Below are positions 56,079 through 64,000 of a stretch of 64,000 nucleotides of DNA, in pieces. The position numbers were made by a program, and so were the translations under genes. This stretch comes from Platynereis dumerilii (lineage: Eukaryota; Annelida; Polychaeta; Phyllodocida; Nereididae), in assembly GCA_026936325.1 (NCBI GenBank), contig JAPTHN010000021.1:3534001-3598000 (forward strand). Direction: 5' to 3'. The notes under the pieces were generated by a model. The model was not told the DNA's origin and did no database searches. It saw only the letters and a program-made list of their open reading frames with translations. How positions within the stretch are numbered: the first letter of the stretch is position 1; each line of letters opens with the position of its first letter.

Positions 56079-57712
56079 CTATTCCACATGCCCCCGCTGC
56101 ACGATGTAGTCATTTAACCAGGCGGGACGCCGTCGCCGGCGTCCCCGCGCACTAGATGGCAAGGTGGGGGAGGCGGCTACTGCTTCGGCTTCCAAGGACT
56201 CCGGGTCACCGCGAGGGAAAACGGGACTGTCAGGCAACCTCCCAGAATCTGTCACGGGAGACATGTCCACGGACGCGGGGTCAGAATCCCCCGGCCAGGT
56301 CTGTACTTCAGGGATGGTATCGGCAGTGGAATCGTCTTGGCCAACCTGGTCACCAGCCGCTTCCAGACCGTCTTCATCGAAGAGATGCGACAAATCCCGA
56401 AGGTCCTCTGGATCCTCAATTTCCTCCTCCTCGGCCTCCGGCTGCTCCAGACGACGCCTCTCCCGTCGAGCCCACAGTGGCACATGGGTGGCGGGGCATC
56501 GACGAAGGCGGTCATGGTGAACCACTTTACGCTTCCTGCGGGAACTGACGACAACGAACAGGCAATCTGAGACTTTACGGACCACTAACATGGGCCCGAG
56601 GTATACCGGCTGCAGCTTGCGAGTTTGCCCCTTCTTACTGCCTCCATTAAGCACATACACCAGGTCCCCAACGTCATAGTCGGTCAAATGAATCCGCCGG
56701 TCGTAGAATCTTTTGCGGTCCTGGAGAGCTGTCCCTAACTTCCTCCTGGCACAGGTATGCACGTCTTGCAGCTTGTCCCGCAGGTCCCGGACATGTTCCA
56801 CTGGATTCTCCGGGGTTGCCGCACCCGGAACACTGGCGAGGAGGTCCACTGGCAGCGTGACCTCACGGCCCAGCATCATCATGTTGGCCGTGAAGCCAGT
56901 GGATCTATTCACCGTGGCCCGTAATGCCATACCAACAAAAGGCAAATATTGGTCCCAAAGTCCCTGTTTTCCATCGATGTGAATCCGCAGCTTGGCCAGA
57001 ATCTCCCGGTTCATCCGCTCAACTTGACCGTTGGCACTGGGCCGGTAAGGAGTAGTCGGGTTTTCGCCATTTGTAGCAACTGACACATCTCTTGGAAGAG
57101 CCGGCTTTCGAAGTTAGCTCCTTGATCGGTGAACACATCCAGGGCACACCCTAAGCGGCATACGAATTCTTCGACAAAGGCCCGAGCCACCCTCTCGGCC
57201 GTTTGTTCTGGCAGAGCCTTGACTTCCACCCACTTGGTGTACTGGTCAATCATTACAAGGATATACTTGTTGCCCTGGGCCGTCTCTGCTAGAGGCCCCA
57301 GAATGTCTACATGCACACGTTCCATTGGTTCTCCGGCCACATACTTGGTCATTGGGAAGCGAGCATGACGGTTGGCTTTCTTGTGCCGATTGCAGCGGTC
57401 GCACTGGCCAATATGAAGTCGCAAATCCAACCTCATGCCAACCCAGAAGTACTGTCTCAGGAGCACATGGTAGGTCTTCTCAGGTCCCGGATGTCCGGTG
57501 CACACATTATCATGAGCGGTCTGCATCACCTGCGGTCGATGTTGCCTCGGAACCACAAGAAGAGGACGGCTGGTCCCAGGAGTAGGTCCTATCCACTGGT
57601 AATACAAAACCTCATCAATCACACTCAGGGAGTCCTTCAATCGCCAGAGATGCTTTACCATGGCGCTCTGTCCAAACAACGTTGCATCATCGGGTGGCTC
57701 CCCTGGAGCCAT
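56079..57712 (-). CDS. Gypsy integrase region
   Basis: Fossil part of the retroelement. It carries an HHCC zinc-binding N-terminal domain (HDNVCTGHPGPEKTYH and CDRCNRHKK), the integrase core (VDILGPLAETAQGNKYI, DVFTDQGANFES) and a C-terminal segment with a long acidic linker, ending in the sequence LNDYIVQRGHVE next to the candidate polypurine tract. It is the most downstream part of pol, as expected for Ty3/gypsy. Confidence 0.85.
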
Positions 57713-59330
57713 TGCAGCAGCACTGAAATTTCAGGATCTTGGGCCTGCGCCTCAGCCCAAGGGATGGGTGGCATTGAAGCCAGTTCATCATCAGGCACTT
57801 CCTCCTCGCTCCGGATGACTTTCACGGCAAGGGTCAAGGGAATGACATCATCGACGGTGGCCTCGAACCGCTCCCACCGGTCGTGCATTCGTTGGCAATA
57901 GTCACATCCTCCACAGGGCAGGTGTCGTACCTCAACATCAGCTTCATAATAGGGACATTCCGGAGCCACCGAACGGCTCAGACCGTCGGCATTCCCATGC
58001 TGTTTACCGGGTCGGTGAGTCAGTTCGAAATCAAACTGTGCAATGGCCTCCAGCCATCGTGCTAATTGGCCCTCCAGGTTCTTGAAACGCATCAGCCAGG
58101 TCAGGCTATTATGGTCTGTCCGGACGAGGAAGGATCTCCCGAGAAGGTAGAACCGGAATTGGTTCAGAAAAACCACCAATGACAGCAACTCTTTTCGGGT
58201 GGTACAGTATCGCCGCTGAGCAGCGGAGAGAGCCTGACTGGCATAAGCAATAGTCCGTTCCTGCCCGTCCTGCACTTGGGACAGCTCCGCTCCCACGGCC
58301 ACAGAGCTAGCGTCGACATCGAGGATAAAGGTGCCCGTGGAATTGGGGTAGGCCAACACCGGTGCCGTGACCATCGCTTGTTGTAACCGGTCCATAGCTC
58401 GCTGATGCACGTCGGTCCAGTTCACTTTCCCACCAGAGGGCGTAGTCTTGACCAGGAAGTAGAGTGGGCTGCATATCTCTGCCATCTGAGGGATAAATTC
58501 CCGGTGATAGTTCACGAATCCCAGGAAAGCCTCCAGTTCCGTGCGAGTGGACGGCTTGGCCATTCCAGGACACTCTGCACCTTAGCATCGGAGATACTGA
58601 TGCCACTCCTCCCAACCTTCCTCCCCAGGAAGTCGACTTCTGTGGTGAAGAGTTCACACTTACGGGGCTTGAACTTCAGATTGTGAACTTGAAATCTCCT
58701 GAAGACCTCCTCCAGAGTCTGTAGATGTAGGTCGAAGGACTTTCCAAGCACTATCAGGTCGTCTAGATATACCAAAACGTCCTGCCATAACATATTCCGC
58801 AGGACGAACGTCATGATACGCTGATACGTCGCCGGCGAGTTGCAAAGTCCCATGGCTAATCTCACGTGTTCATATAGTCCGTACTTGGTGATGAAAGCGG
58901 TTTTGTGGCGGTCGTCCGGGTGGATTAAGACCTGCCAATAGCCGCTTGCCATATCGAGGGTACTGAAGAAGACGTTGTCGGCAAGGGCATCCAGGCACTC
59001 TTCAATCAGAGGCAACGGAAAACTGTCCTTTCTGGTGACCTTGTTCAAGCCGCGATAGTCCAAACAATACCTATACTTTCCATCCTTCTTCTTCACTATC
59101 ACCGGGGCCGCCGCCCATTCCGAAGACGACGGCTGGATGATCCCACTATCCAACATACTCTGCAGGTGACGCTCCTCCTGATCCTGGAAGCCCAACGGAG
59201 TTCTCCGGAGCCCATGACGAACCGGTGCCGCGTCCCCAGTATCGATGCGATGCATTATTCCCGCAAACTCGCCTAAATCAAAATCGTGCTGAGCGAAAGC
59301 TGACTGGTAATTCACCAGTAACTCCCGCAA
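57655..59330 (-). CDS. Gypsy reverse transcriptase and RNase H region
   Basis: Fossil part of the retroelement. Reverse transcriptase blocks are clear: LDYRGLNKVTRKDSFPLP, FSTLDMASGYWQ, RLAMGLCNSPATYQ and VLVYLDDLIV with the YLDD active site. The RNase H part follows with FILDVDASSVAVGAEL, ERTIAYASQALS, LVRTDHNSLTWL and ELTHRPGKQHGNADGLSR. These place it in the Ty3/gypsy clade. Confidence 0.9.
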
Positions 59331-59385
59331 TTTCTCCCGTTCCCCTCCCCCTCTAAATTCACCAAGCTCCTCTCAAAGAGGGCAT

Positions 59386-60494
59386 TCAATTCACCAGCCA
59401 GTGGGACTGGTTGGGAGGTATCAGGGACGGCGGTCTCGCGGGCAAAGTGTCAATAATGGGGGCAGCGCGATCATGGGGCTCTTTGCGGGGGTCAGACACA
59501 AGGTCGACCGCCTGCGCAACAGCCACCACACAACCAACTGGCACATGATTACTCTTCACGGTTAAGTTCGCTGCTAGGACTACAGGGCGACTATAAGAGT
59601 CCAACAACACTGGCGGAAAAACAATGCCCCCCACTGAGGGTATGGGCTCAATCATCACCAACCCACCCTCAGGAAAGCATTCAGGAATGTCACAAACCAA
59701 TTGGGAATAGTGAAGACCAGGAATAGTGGTCTTCTCATTGACCACCACCGGAGCCACTGTCCTCCTGGCACCGGTAATGGAAGTGATATATTCCGCCACA
59801 ATAATGGAGTCCCCAATCTGAAGATAACCTTGGCTAAAATTTAGCTGAGCCTCCACATCGTGAAGGAAATCTAACCCGAGTATCAAGGGGTCGCGAAAAT
59901 CACCTACAATCACATCCCAATAGTACACAGCGTTTCCAACGGCTATTGGAACGGCATGGGCCAGATGAGCCGACATGCCCATGGCCTTCCCAACCCCTGA
60001 ACAGTAATACAATTTGGTTTTGAAACCTCAAGATTAGCTTGTCTACACAAATCATTGTTAATAACCGTGGCCTGTGATCCCGTATCGATGATAGCAGAGA
60101 CCCGCACATTCCCACCACAGCAGGAATGGTCATGGTCAGACCATGTGAAGCTGGAGAAGGTCTCTGAGCAGTCACGGACGACCCTCCCACTTGGTATAGG
60201 TTGCGGGAAGGAGAAAGTGTCGGAATCTGCGATCGCTGGGAAGTCACGGTGATCTCGTCCTCTGGAGGACGAGGTAAGTTCCGGTCGGACATGAACGGGT
60301 CGACAGCATGACCGCCTACTGTCGCCCGCCCCCGTTTGGGGAATTACGTTCCGGACAATCAGCCCGGAAATGACCGGCTTATCACAAAGATAGCACCGAT
60401 CATGCAAAGGTGATCGCCGATTCGGCGATCGGATTAGGTGACCCATTACGGCTACCTGAATTACGATTACCAGAGAACCGGGGAGACAAGTCAC
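59386..60494 (-). CDS. Gypsy zinc knuckle and aspartic protease region
   Basis: Fossil part of the retroelement. A CYLC-type zinc-knuckle start is visible at the upstream side, the protease active site appears as AIIDTGSQATVI, and the flap/second-half block as LILGLDFLHDVEAQLNFS. It lies between gag and reverse transcriptase as expected. Confidence 0.7.
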
Positions 60495-62340
60495 GGGGGA
60501 AGCACTGGATGGCTATGGATGCGGTACGAGGGGGACGTCGAGGAGGAGGGCTGACTGGACTGGTGGACATATGTCGGACCCCAATGCCCATTTCTTCTTC
60601 ATGAAACGTCACATGACGCCCACGGGTCGCCGATGATCGCCCAAGGAGTTTATTCAACGCCGTTTCCTCCTTGACTGCAACCAAGGCATCCCCAACGGTC
60701 GTCGGTCGCAATCTGGCGGCATCTCGTGCTGCATTGCCATCTCGGACTCCTTTCAGGAAAGCTTCAGTGGCGAACTTATTTCGATGCTCTTCGTCGATTC
60801 CCTCGTACGCAATTGCGGCAGACTTCTGCACCCGATCGGCGAAATCTTCCAATTTCTCGTCGGTCCGCTGACGGATATCATATATCTCGCCGCGGATCAC
60901 ATCTGGGCGATCAGGAGTTCCAAATCTCTTCTTGAACTGTCTTTTTAACAACTGGTAATCACCTGTGGTCCCATCGGGTAACGTCATAATGTACTCCACT
61001 GCTTTACCAGACAAACAGGCCTTGAACTGTTCCAACTGTTCCGCCTCATTCCAGTTATACCGGCCAGCCATACCCTCGAGCTGGTATAGGAAGGGCTCAT
61101 ACTTGCCATCTGCACCGTTGAATTCAGGAAGACGTGGTCGGGGTAATTCAGCACCACGACGGGGCGGATCAGTGCCACGGCGACTAGCGGAGCGATGAGC
61201 GCCATACACCTGAAGAGGAACGTCAAAATCATCCTCTTGGTGAGCCCGAGTGGGTGGTGGCCAATACGGGGATGAATGACGCACCGAAGATGGATCCTGT
61301 GAGGGTCTTCCCGTACCCTCCCGGATATAATCGGTCGGTTGACTAGAAGCAGATTCTTTGGAACCGTTAGGTCTCTCACCTCCTCTATCCTGCTCCTTAC
61401 GCAACTGGGCAACTGTTTCGCTGACCACCTCTCGGATACTCTCTCGGAAATCTGACAGAGACGGGGCATCTCCTTGAGGGATAGGGCGAATAAGGTTGGC
61501 CTGTACTCGAGCCGGGAACAGGTCCGGCTGCTGCTCAGGCCGCGCCCAAGAACCTGAGTATACCTCATCTCGGGGCGGAATGGATGATCCGGAAGTAGCG
61601 TAGGAGTACACTGGCTCCGGCGCCACAGGTTCAGGTGGGTGGCGCCGAGGTCGCAACTGGGAATATGTGGATGTGGTTCCCTGCGCGGGCTTCAATTCTC
61701 CCACCGAAGTCGAACTCCTTGCTTGCTCCAACCGTCGTGGAACATAAGGAATGGTCTTCACTGGCCGGGATCGAGGACTGATCCCAGAGACACGAGGGTC
61801 CGATCGGTGTTCGGCGGAGGGGCGGGACTTCACTTCCTGGTACTGAGGAACAGAATGGCGCACCGTTGGCTCCCTAACAGCAGAACCAGCACATCCATCG
61901 GATGGCGGGATGTCTACGGGCACTGAGGTGGCGAGGGAACGCCGTTCGGTCTTCACGGTACTTCGACTGGACCGAGAACCACCCCAACCGGATGGTTGGA
62001 CGGTTGAAGTTAACTGAGGTCCCGGGTCCCGTCGCGGACCACTAGCATTGGAAAGAACCCGCACCGGCTCATCAGGTAAACTAGACGGAGGCCTCAATGG
62101 ATGGGCTAAGGGAACCACCACCCTGGGAGTAGATCGAAGATCGGCAGACGTGTCTTGGACCACTGCCGGTACATGATGTACTAAGGTCCGCTTCAACTTC
62201 CCTGGTATCACTTCGACGGGTGGCGCCAACGGAGTCATACCACATGCTGATGGTGGCGGAACTTGAAAGGGACCTGTAGATGGATGGTCCTCCACTGGTG
62301 CGACTAAGTTGTCACGAAGGGACAACCCATGGAGTCCCAC
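60400..62340 (-). CDS. Gypsy Gag (capsid) region
   Basis: Fossil part of the retroelement. The N-terminal two thirds are Pro/Ser/Arg-rich and disordered. The capsid-like domain lies at about residues 400-560 with LPEFNGADGKYEPFLYQLEG, EQFKACLSGKAVEYI, LLKRQFKKRFG and EKLEDFADRVQ, the pattern of Ty3/gypsy retrotransposon Gag. Basic sequence follows before the zinc knuckle. Confidence 0.8.
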   Translation of the reverse strand: MGLHGLSLRDNLVAPVEDHPSTGPFQVPPPSACGMTPLAPPVEVIPGKLKRTLVHHVPAVVQDTSADLRSTPRVVVPLAHPLRPPSSLPDEPVRVLSNASGPRRDPGPQLTSTVQPSGWGGSRSSRSTVKTERRSLATSVPVDIPPSDGCAGSAVREPTVRHSVPQYQEVKSRPSAEHRSDPRVSGISPRSRPVKTIPYVPRRLEQARSSTSVGELKPAQGTTSTYSQLRPRRHPPEPVAPEPVYSYATSGSSIPPRDEVYSGSWARPEQQPDLFPARVQANLIRPIPQGDAPSLSDFRESIREVVSETVAQLRKEQDRGGERPNGSKESASSQPTDYIREGTGRPSQDPSSVRHSSPYWPPPTRAHQEDDFDVPLQVYGAHRSASRRGTDPPRRGAELPRPRLPEFNGADGKYEPFLYQLEGMAGRYNWNEAEQLEQFKACLSGKAVEYIMTLPDGTTGDYQLLKRQFKKRFGTPDRPDVIRGEIYDIRQRTDEKLEDFADRVQKSAAIAYEGIDEEHRNKFATEAFLKGVRDGNAARDAARLRPTTVGDALVAVKEETALNKLLGRSSATRGRHVTFHEEEMGIGVRHMSTSPVSPPPRRPPRTASIAIQCFPRDLSPRFSGNRNSGSRNGSPNPIAESAITFA

Positions 62341-63602
62341 TTCATATCTTCAAGGGAATTCTCCTCCACTTCGTCTTCGTCCAGAGCACTTCCAGCAGTC
62401 TGTCGGCTAGGATCCTCATCAGCCCACTGTAACTGCTTCAACACAACATCCCTGGTTCGAGCGGGTTCATGTGGTCGATCGGTGGCTTGGAGATATTTCT
62501 GAAATTCGGGAACGCCCTGTTCCAGAGTGGGTGGTCGATAGATGCGGGTAGGGGGAATCTGCCGCATGATGTGGCCAAATACCACAGCCGGGTCAGCTGG
62601 GTCCACCTCCAATTCCTCGGCCGCCTCTTCTGGCACTTCCTCAACAGTGGGTTTGGCCTCGGGAGGCAGATCAGGCTCACCAACAGATCCTAGTGGGACC
62701 GCCGAGATAACATCGGTGTCAGCATACGATTCAAACTGAAGACGACTCGCGCAGGCATCAATGTAATGTTCAATGTCCGCCTGGCGCGAGCGACCATTTG
62801 ACCAATCCAACGGTCTTTCCGGAGAACGGCCACTTTTGGATCGCCGGGAACGGGTTGAGCTGGGTGTGCCGTTACGGCTACGTTGCACGGACAGGTCAGC
62901 TAATTGTTCAGAAACCCGTTCCATGACCCCCTTGAACTCACTGGCAACCGCATCCAATCTGGATTCCAAACTTCCTTGAACACCACGGACCATATTTTCA
63001 ATGTCCGTCCGTTGGCGCAAGACGTATTCTTCTGTATCATGGGCTCTTCGTAACATCCGAGACACCCACTTCCTCCGACTCGTGGTACTGTGACGGCTAT
63101 TATCTGATGCGTTGTCATCAGAAGAGCTCTCCGCCGTCTCCGACGGTACATCCACCGTCGAGTCCCGGTATTTGGAGAAAGATGTCATCATTGATGCGGA
63201 TGCCGAAGACATTGTCACTGGAATGTTCATATTTTCAGGAAAGGCCTGCTGGCTCTGCACTTCCACAGCTTCCGGTGACACTTCCGGTCCGCCGACTGCA
63301 CCGGCCTGCTCCGCCGCCGGGGCCACCATCTCTGAGGATTCCACCATGGCAACAGCAGCTGACAACTTATCACCAGATTTATCACCAGATACCTCCTGTC
63401 CAAAACAGATGACACCGCTATCCAATAACCGACGCCAATGATCCCCCAATTTCACCCGACCTTCCAGAATCTCTAAAGTTAATTCAGGCGTAACTTCGCG
63501 TTCACGAAGTATCAGGGCAGCTCGGGCTTCACCAACTTGTGGCAAAGACAGAAGCTGTTCATAGGAGGCAGTCCTAATATCAACAGGGAGTGTCATGTTC
63601 AC
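62304..63602 (-). CDS. First frame of the gypsy element with a helix-hairpin-helix motif
   Basis: 432 codons. Residues about 14-35 (EQLLSLPQVGEARAALILRE) match the helix-hairpin-helix pattern of DNA-binding proteins such as ComEA (LPGIG..KA..I..yR). The rest is Ser/Glu-rich with a coiled-coil-like stretch (about residues 205-245, ESRLDAVASEFKGVMERVSE), an SR-rich patch (STRSRRSKSGRSPERP) and an acidic C-terminal region. It precedes and slightly overlaps the Gag frame. It may be an N-terminal Gag extension or a separate protein. I cannot assign a known family. Confidence 0.65.
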   Translation of the reverse strand: MNMTLPVDIRTASYEQLLSLPQVGEARAALILREREVTPELTLEILEGRVKLGDHWRRLLDSGVICFGQEVSGDKSGDKLSAAVAMVESSEMVAPAAEQAGAVGGPEVSPEAVEVQSQQAFPENMNIPVTMSSASASMMTSFSKYRDSTVDVPSETAESSSDDNASDNSRHSTTSRRKWVSRMLRRAHDTEEYVLRQRTDIENMVRGVQGSLESRLDAVASEFKGVMERVSEQLADLSVQRSRNGTPSSTRSRRSKSGRSPERPLDWSNGRSRQADIEHYIDACASRLQFESYADTDVISAVPLGSVGEPDLPPEAKPTVEEVPEEAAEELEVDPADPAVVFGHIMRQIPPTRIYRPPTLEQGVPEFQKYLQATDRPHEPARTRDVVLKQLQWADEDPSRQTAGSALDEDEVEENSLEDMKWDSMGCPFVTT

Positions 63603-63688
63603 CAGATAACGATTAAACCTATACCAAATAATTAATTATTTGGAGCTGTTACTGCCAGTTGACGGCCGTCAGCAAGCTGAGGCCAGAA

Positions 63689-64000
63689 AAACGCAGCAAG
63701 TAACAGGAAACCAATAGATACTGAAATGAAGATGCAAGGCTGAAAGGCCGCCAAAATGTTTGGGGCCCTGACAACCAGGCATCCACAAAACAATAAATAT
63801 CGCAGATAATAACTATCCGCAGACGACGATAATTGTCAGTGTAGGGTCCTCGCAACCAAGTGCTGTATCGCTGGATACAGTCAAATAGTAAGAGAAGACA
63901 TACGCGTTGCAATGGTCACGCTGAAGCGTCTGGAGATAGAAGGAGGAAACGTAAGCGTAGTCACGCTGACGCACAGTAACGACGGAATTCAAGACAACTA
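63689..64000 (-). repeat. LTR end plus leader block, copy B, continuing past the window
   Basis: The part 63689-63838 matches copy A at 52992-53150. On the minus strand the presumed LTR ends at about 63757 (plus-strand TGTTTGGGGCCC). The following TTTTGGCGGCC is the possible primer-binding site. The remainder to 64000 would be LTR. The LTR's outer end is outside this window. Confidence 0.6.

Larger units (their letters stand above)
56079..64000 (-). mobile_element. Ty3/gypsy-type LTR retroelement (gag-pol), 5' LTR at the window edge
   Basis: On the minus strand the parts run in the order LTR end/leader (63689-64000, continuing outside the window), first frame with helix-hairpin-helix motif, gag/capsid, zinc knuckle and aspartic protease, reverse transcriptase-RNase H, integrase. 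Protease-RT-RNase H-integrase order is that of Ty3/gypsy. The frames are split into several pieces, so the copy looks broken, with roughly three or four breaks. Age cannot be set because the second LTR is not delimited. GC content is clearly higher than in the flanking spacer. Confidence 0.85.

Noticed and set aside
53065-56088. A 3.0 kb 3' LTR for the gypsy element (TG...CA, next to a purine tract)
   Set aside because: Attractive at both ends, but the visible part of the 5' LTR matches only about 80 bp of it, and leader sequence continues beyond its end. Left as tentative.
56156-56548. Plus-strand frames of 118-130 codons opposite the gypsy integrase tail
   Set aside because: Antisense shadows of the acidic linker. 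No domains.

Overview
The window looks like repeat-dense nuclear DNA from a marine invertebrate. The signs are spliced introns with GT/AG borders, tetranucleotide microsatellites, decayed C2H2 zinc-finger exons, many small DNA transposons, a complete Polinton/Maverick and a Ty3/gypsy-type retroelement. I cannot fix the phylum: motifs such as TAGGCCTA and a GTGAGTGAGTTTGTGTTTTACGCC-type SINE fragment occur in several marine lineages. I see no intact ordinary host gene, rRNA, tRNA or CRISPR array.

Layout. 1-7300: spacer, a 1.7 kb 13-bp minisatellite, a non-autonomous hAT-like element with an exact 8-bp target duplication, and remnants of a zinc-finger gene. 7305-14380: five head-to-tail non-autonomous Helitron-like (Helentron/HINE-like) elements, each ending in a hairpin followed by CTAG. 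14381-24835: AT-rich spacer with microsatellites, a nested pair of inverted repeats (20197-21311), a pyrimidine-rich tract and a long foldback repeat (23634-24381). 24836-49043: a 24.2 kb Polinton with 220-bp terminal inverted repeats that are almost identical. 49044-64000: a GC-richer block, read on the minus strand, with a Ty3/gypsy-type gag-pol whose upstream LTR runs off the right edge. Downstream of it is a separate 741-codon frame encoding a TatD-family metal-dependent hydrolase behind a copy of the same LTR/leader sequence.

The Polinton carries the expected replication, integration and virion set: protein-primed PolB with an unusual intron-split acidic N-terminal part, retroviral-type integrase with chromodomain, FtsK/HerA-type packaging ATPase, adenain-like protease, double-jelly-roll major capsid and a small jelly-roll (penton-like) protein. 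It also has six further frames of unknown role, two with membrane segments lying next to the two ends. It looks largely whole and fairly young from TIR similarity. The gypsy element looks broken, with roughly three or four breaks.

The observations I find most worth following are the TatD hydrolase frame behind a retroelement leader, the helix-hairpin-helix motif at the start of the gypsy-associated first frame, the Helentron-like array, and the membrane-protein genes at the Polinton ends.
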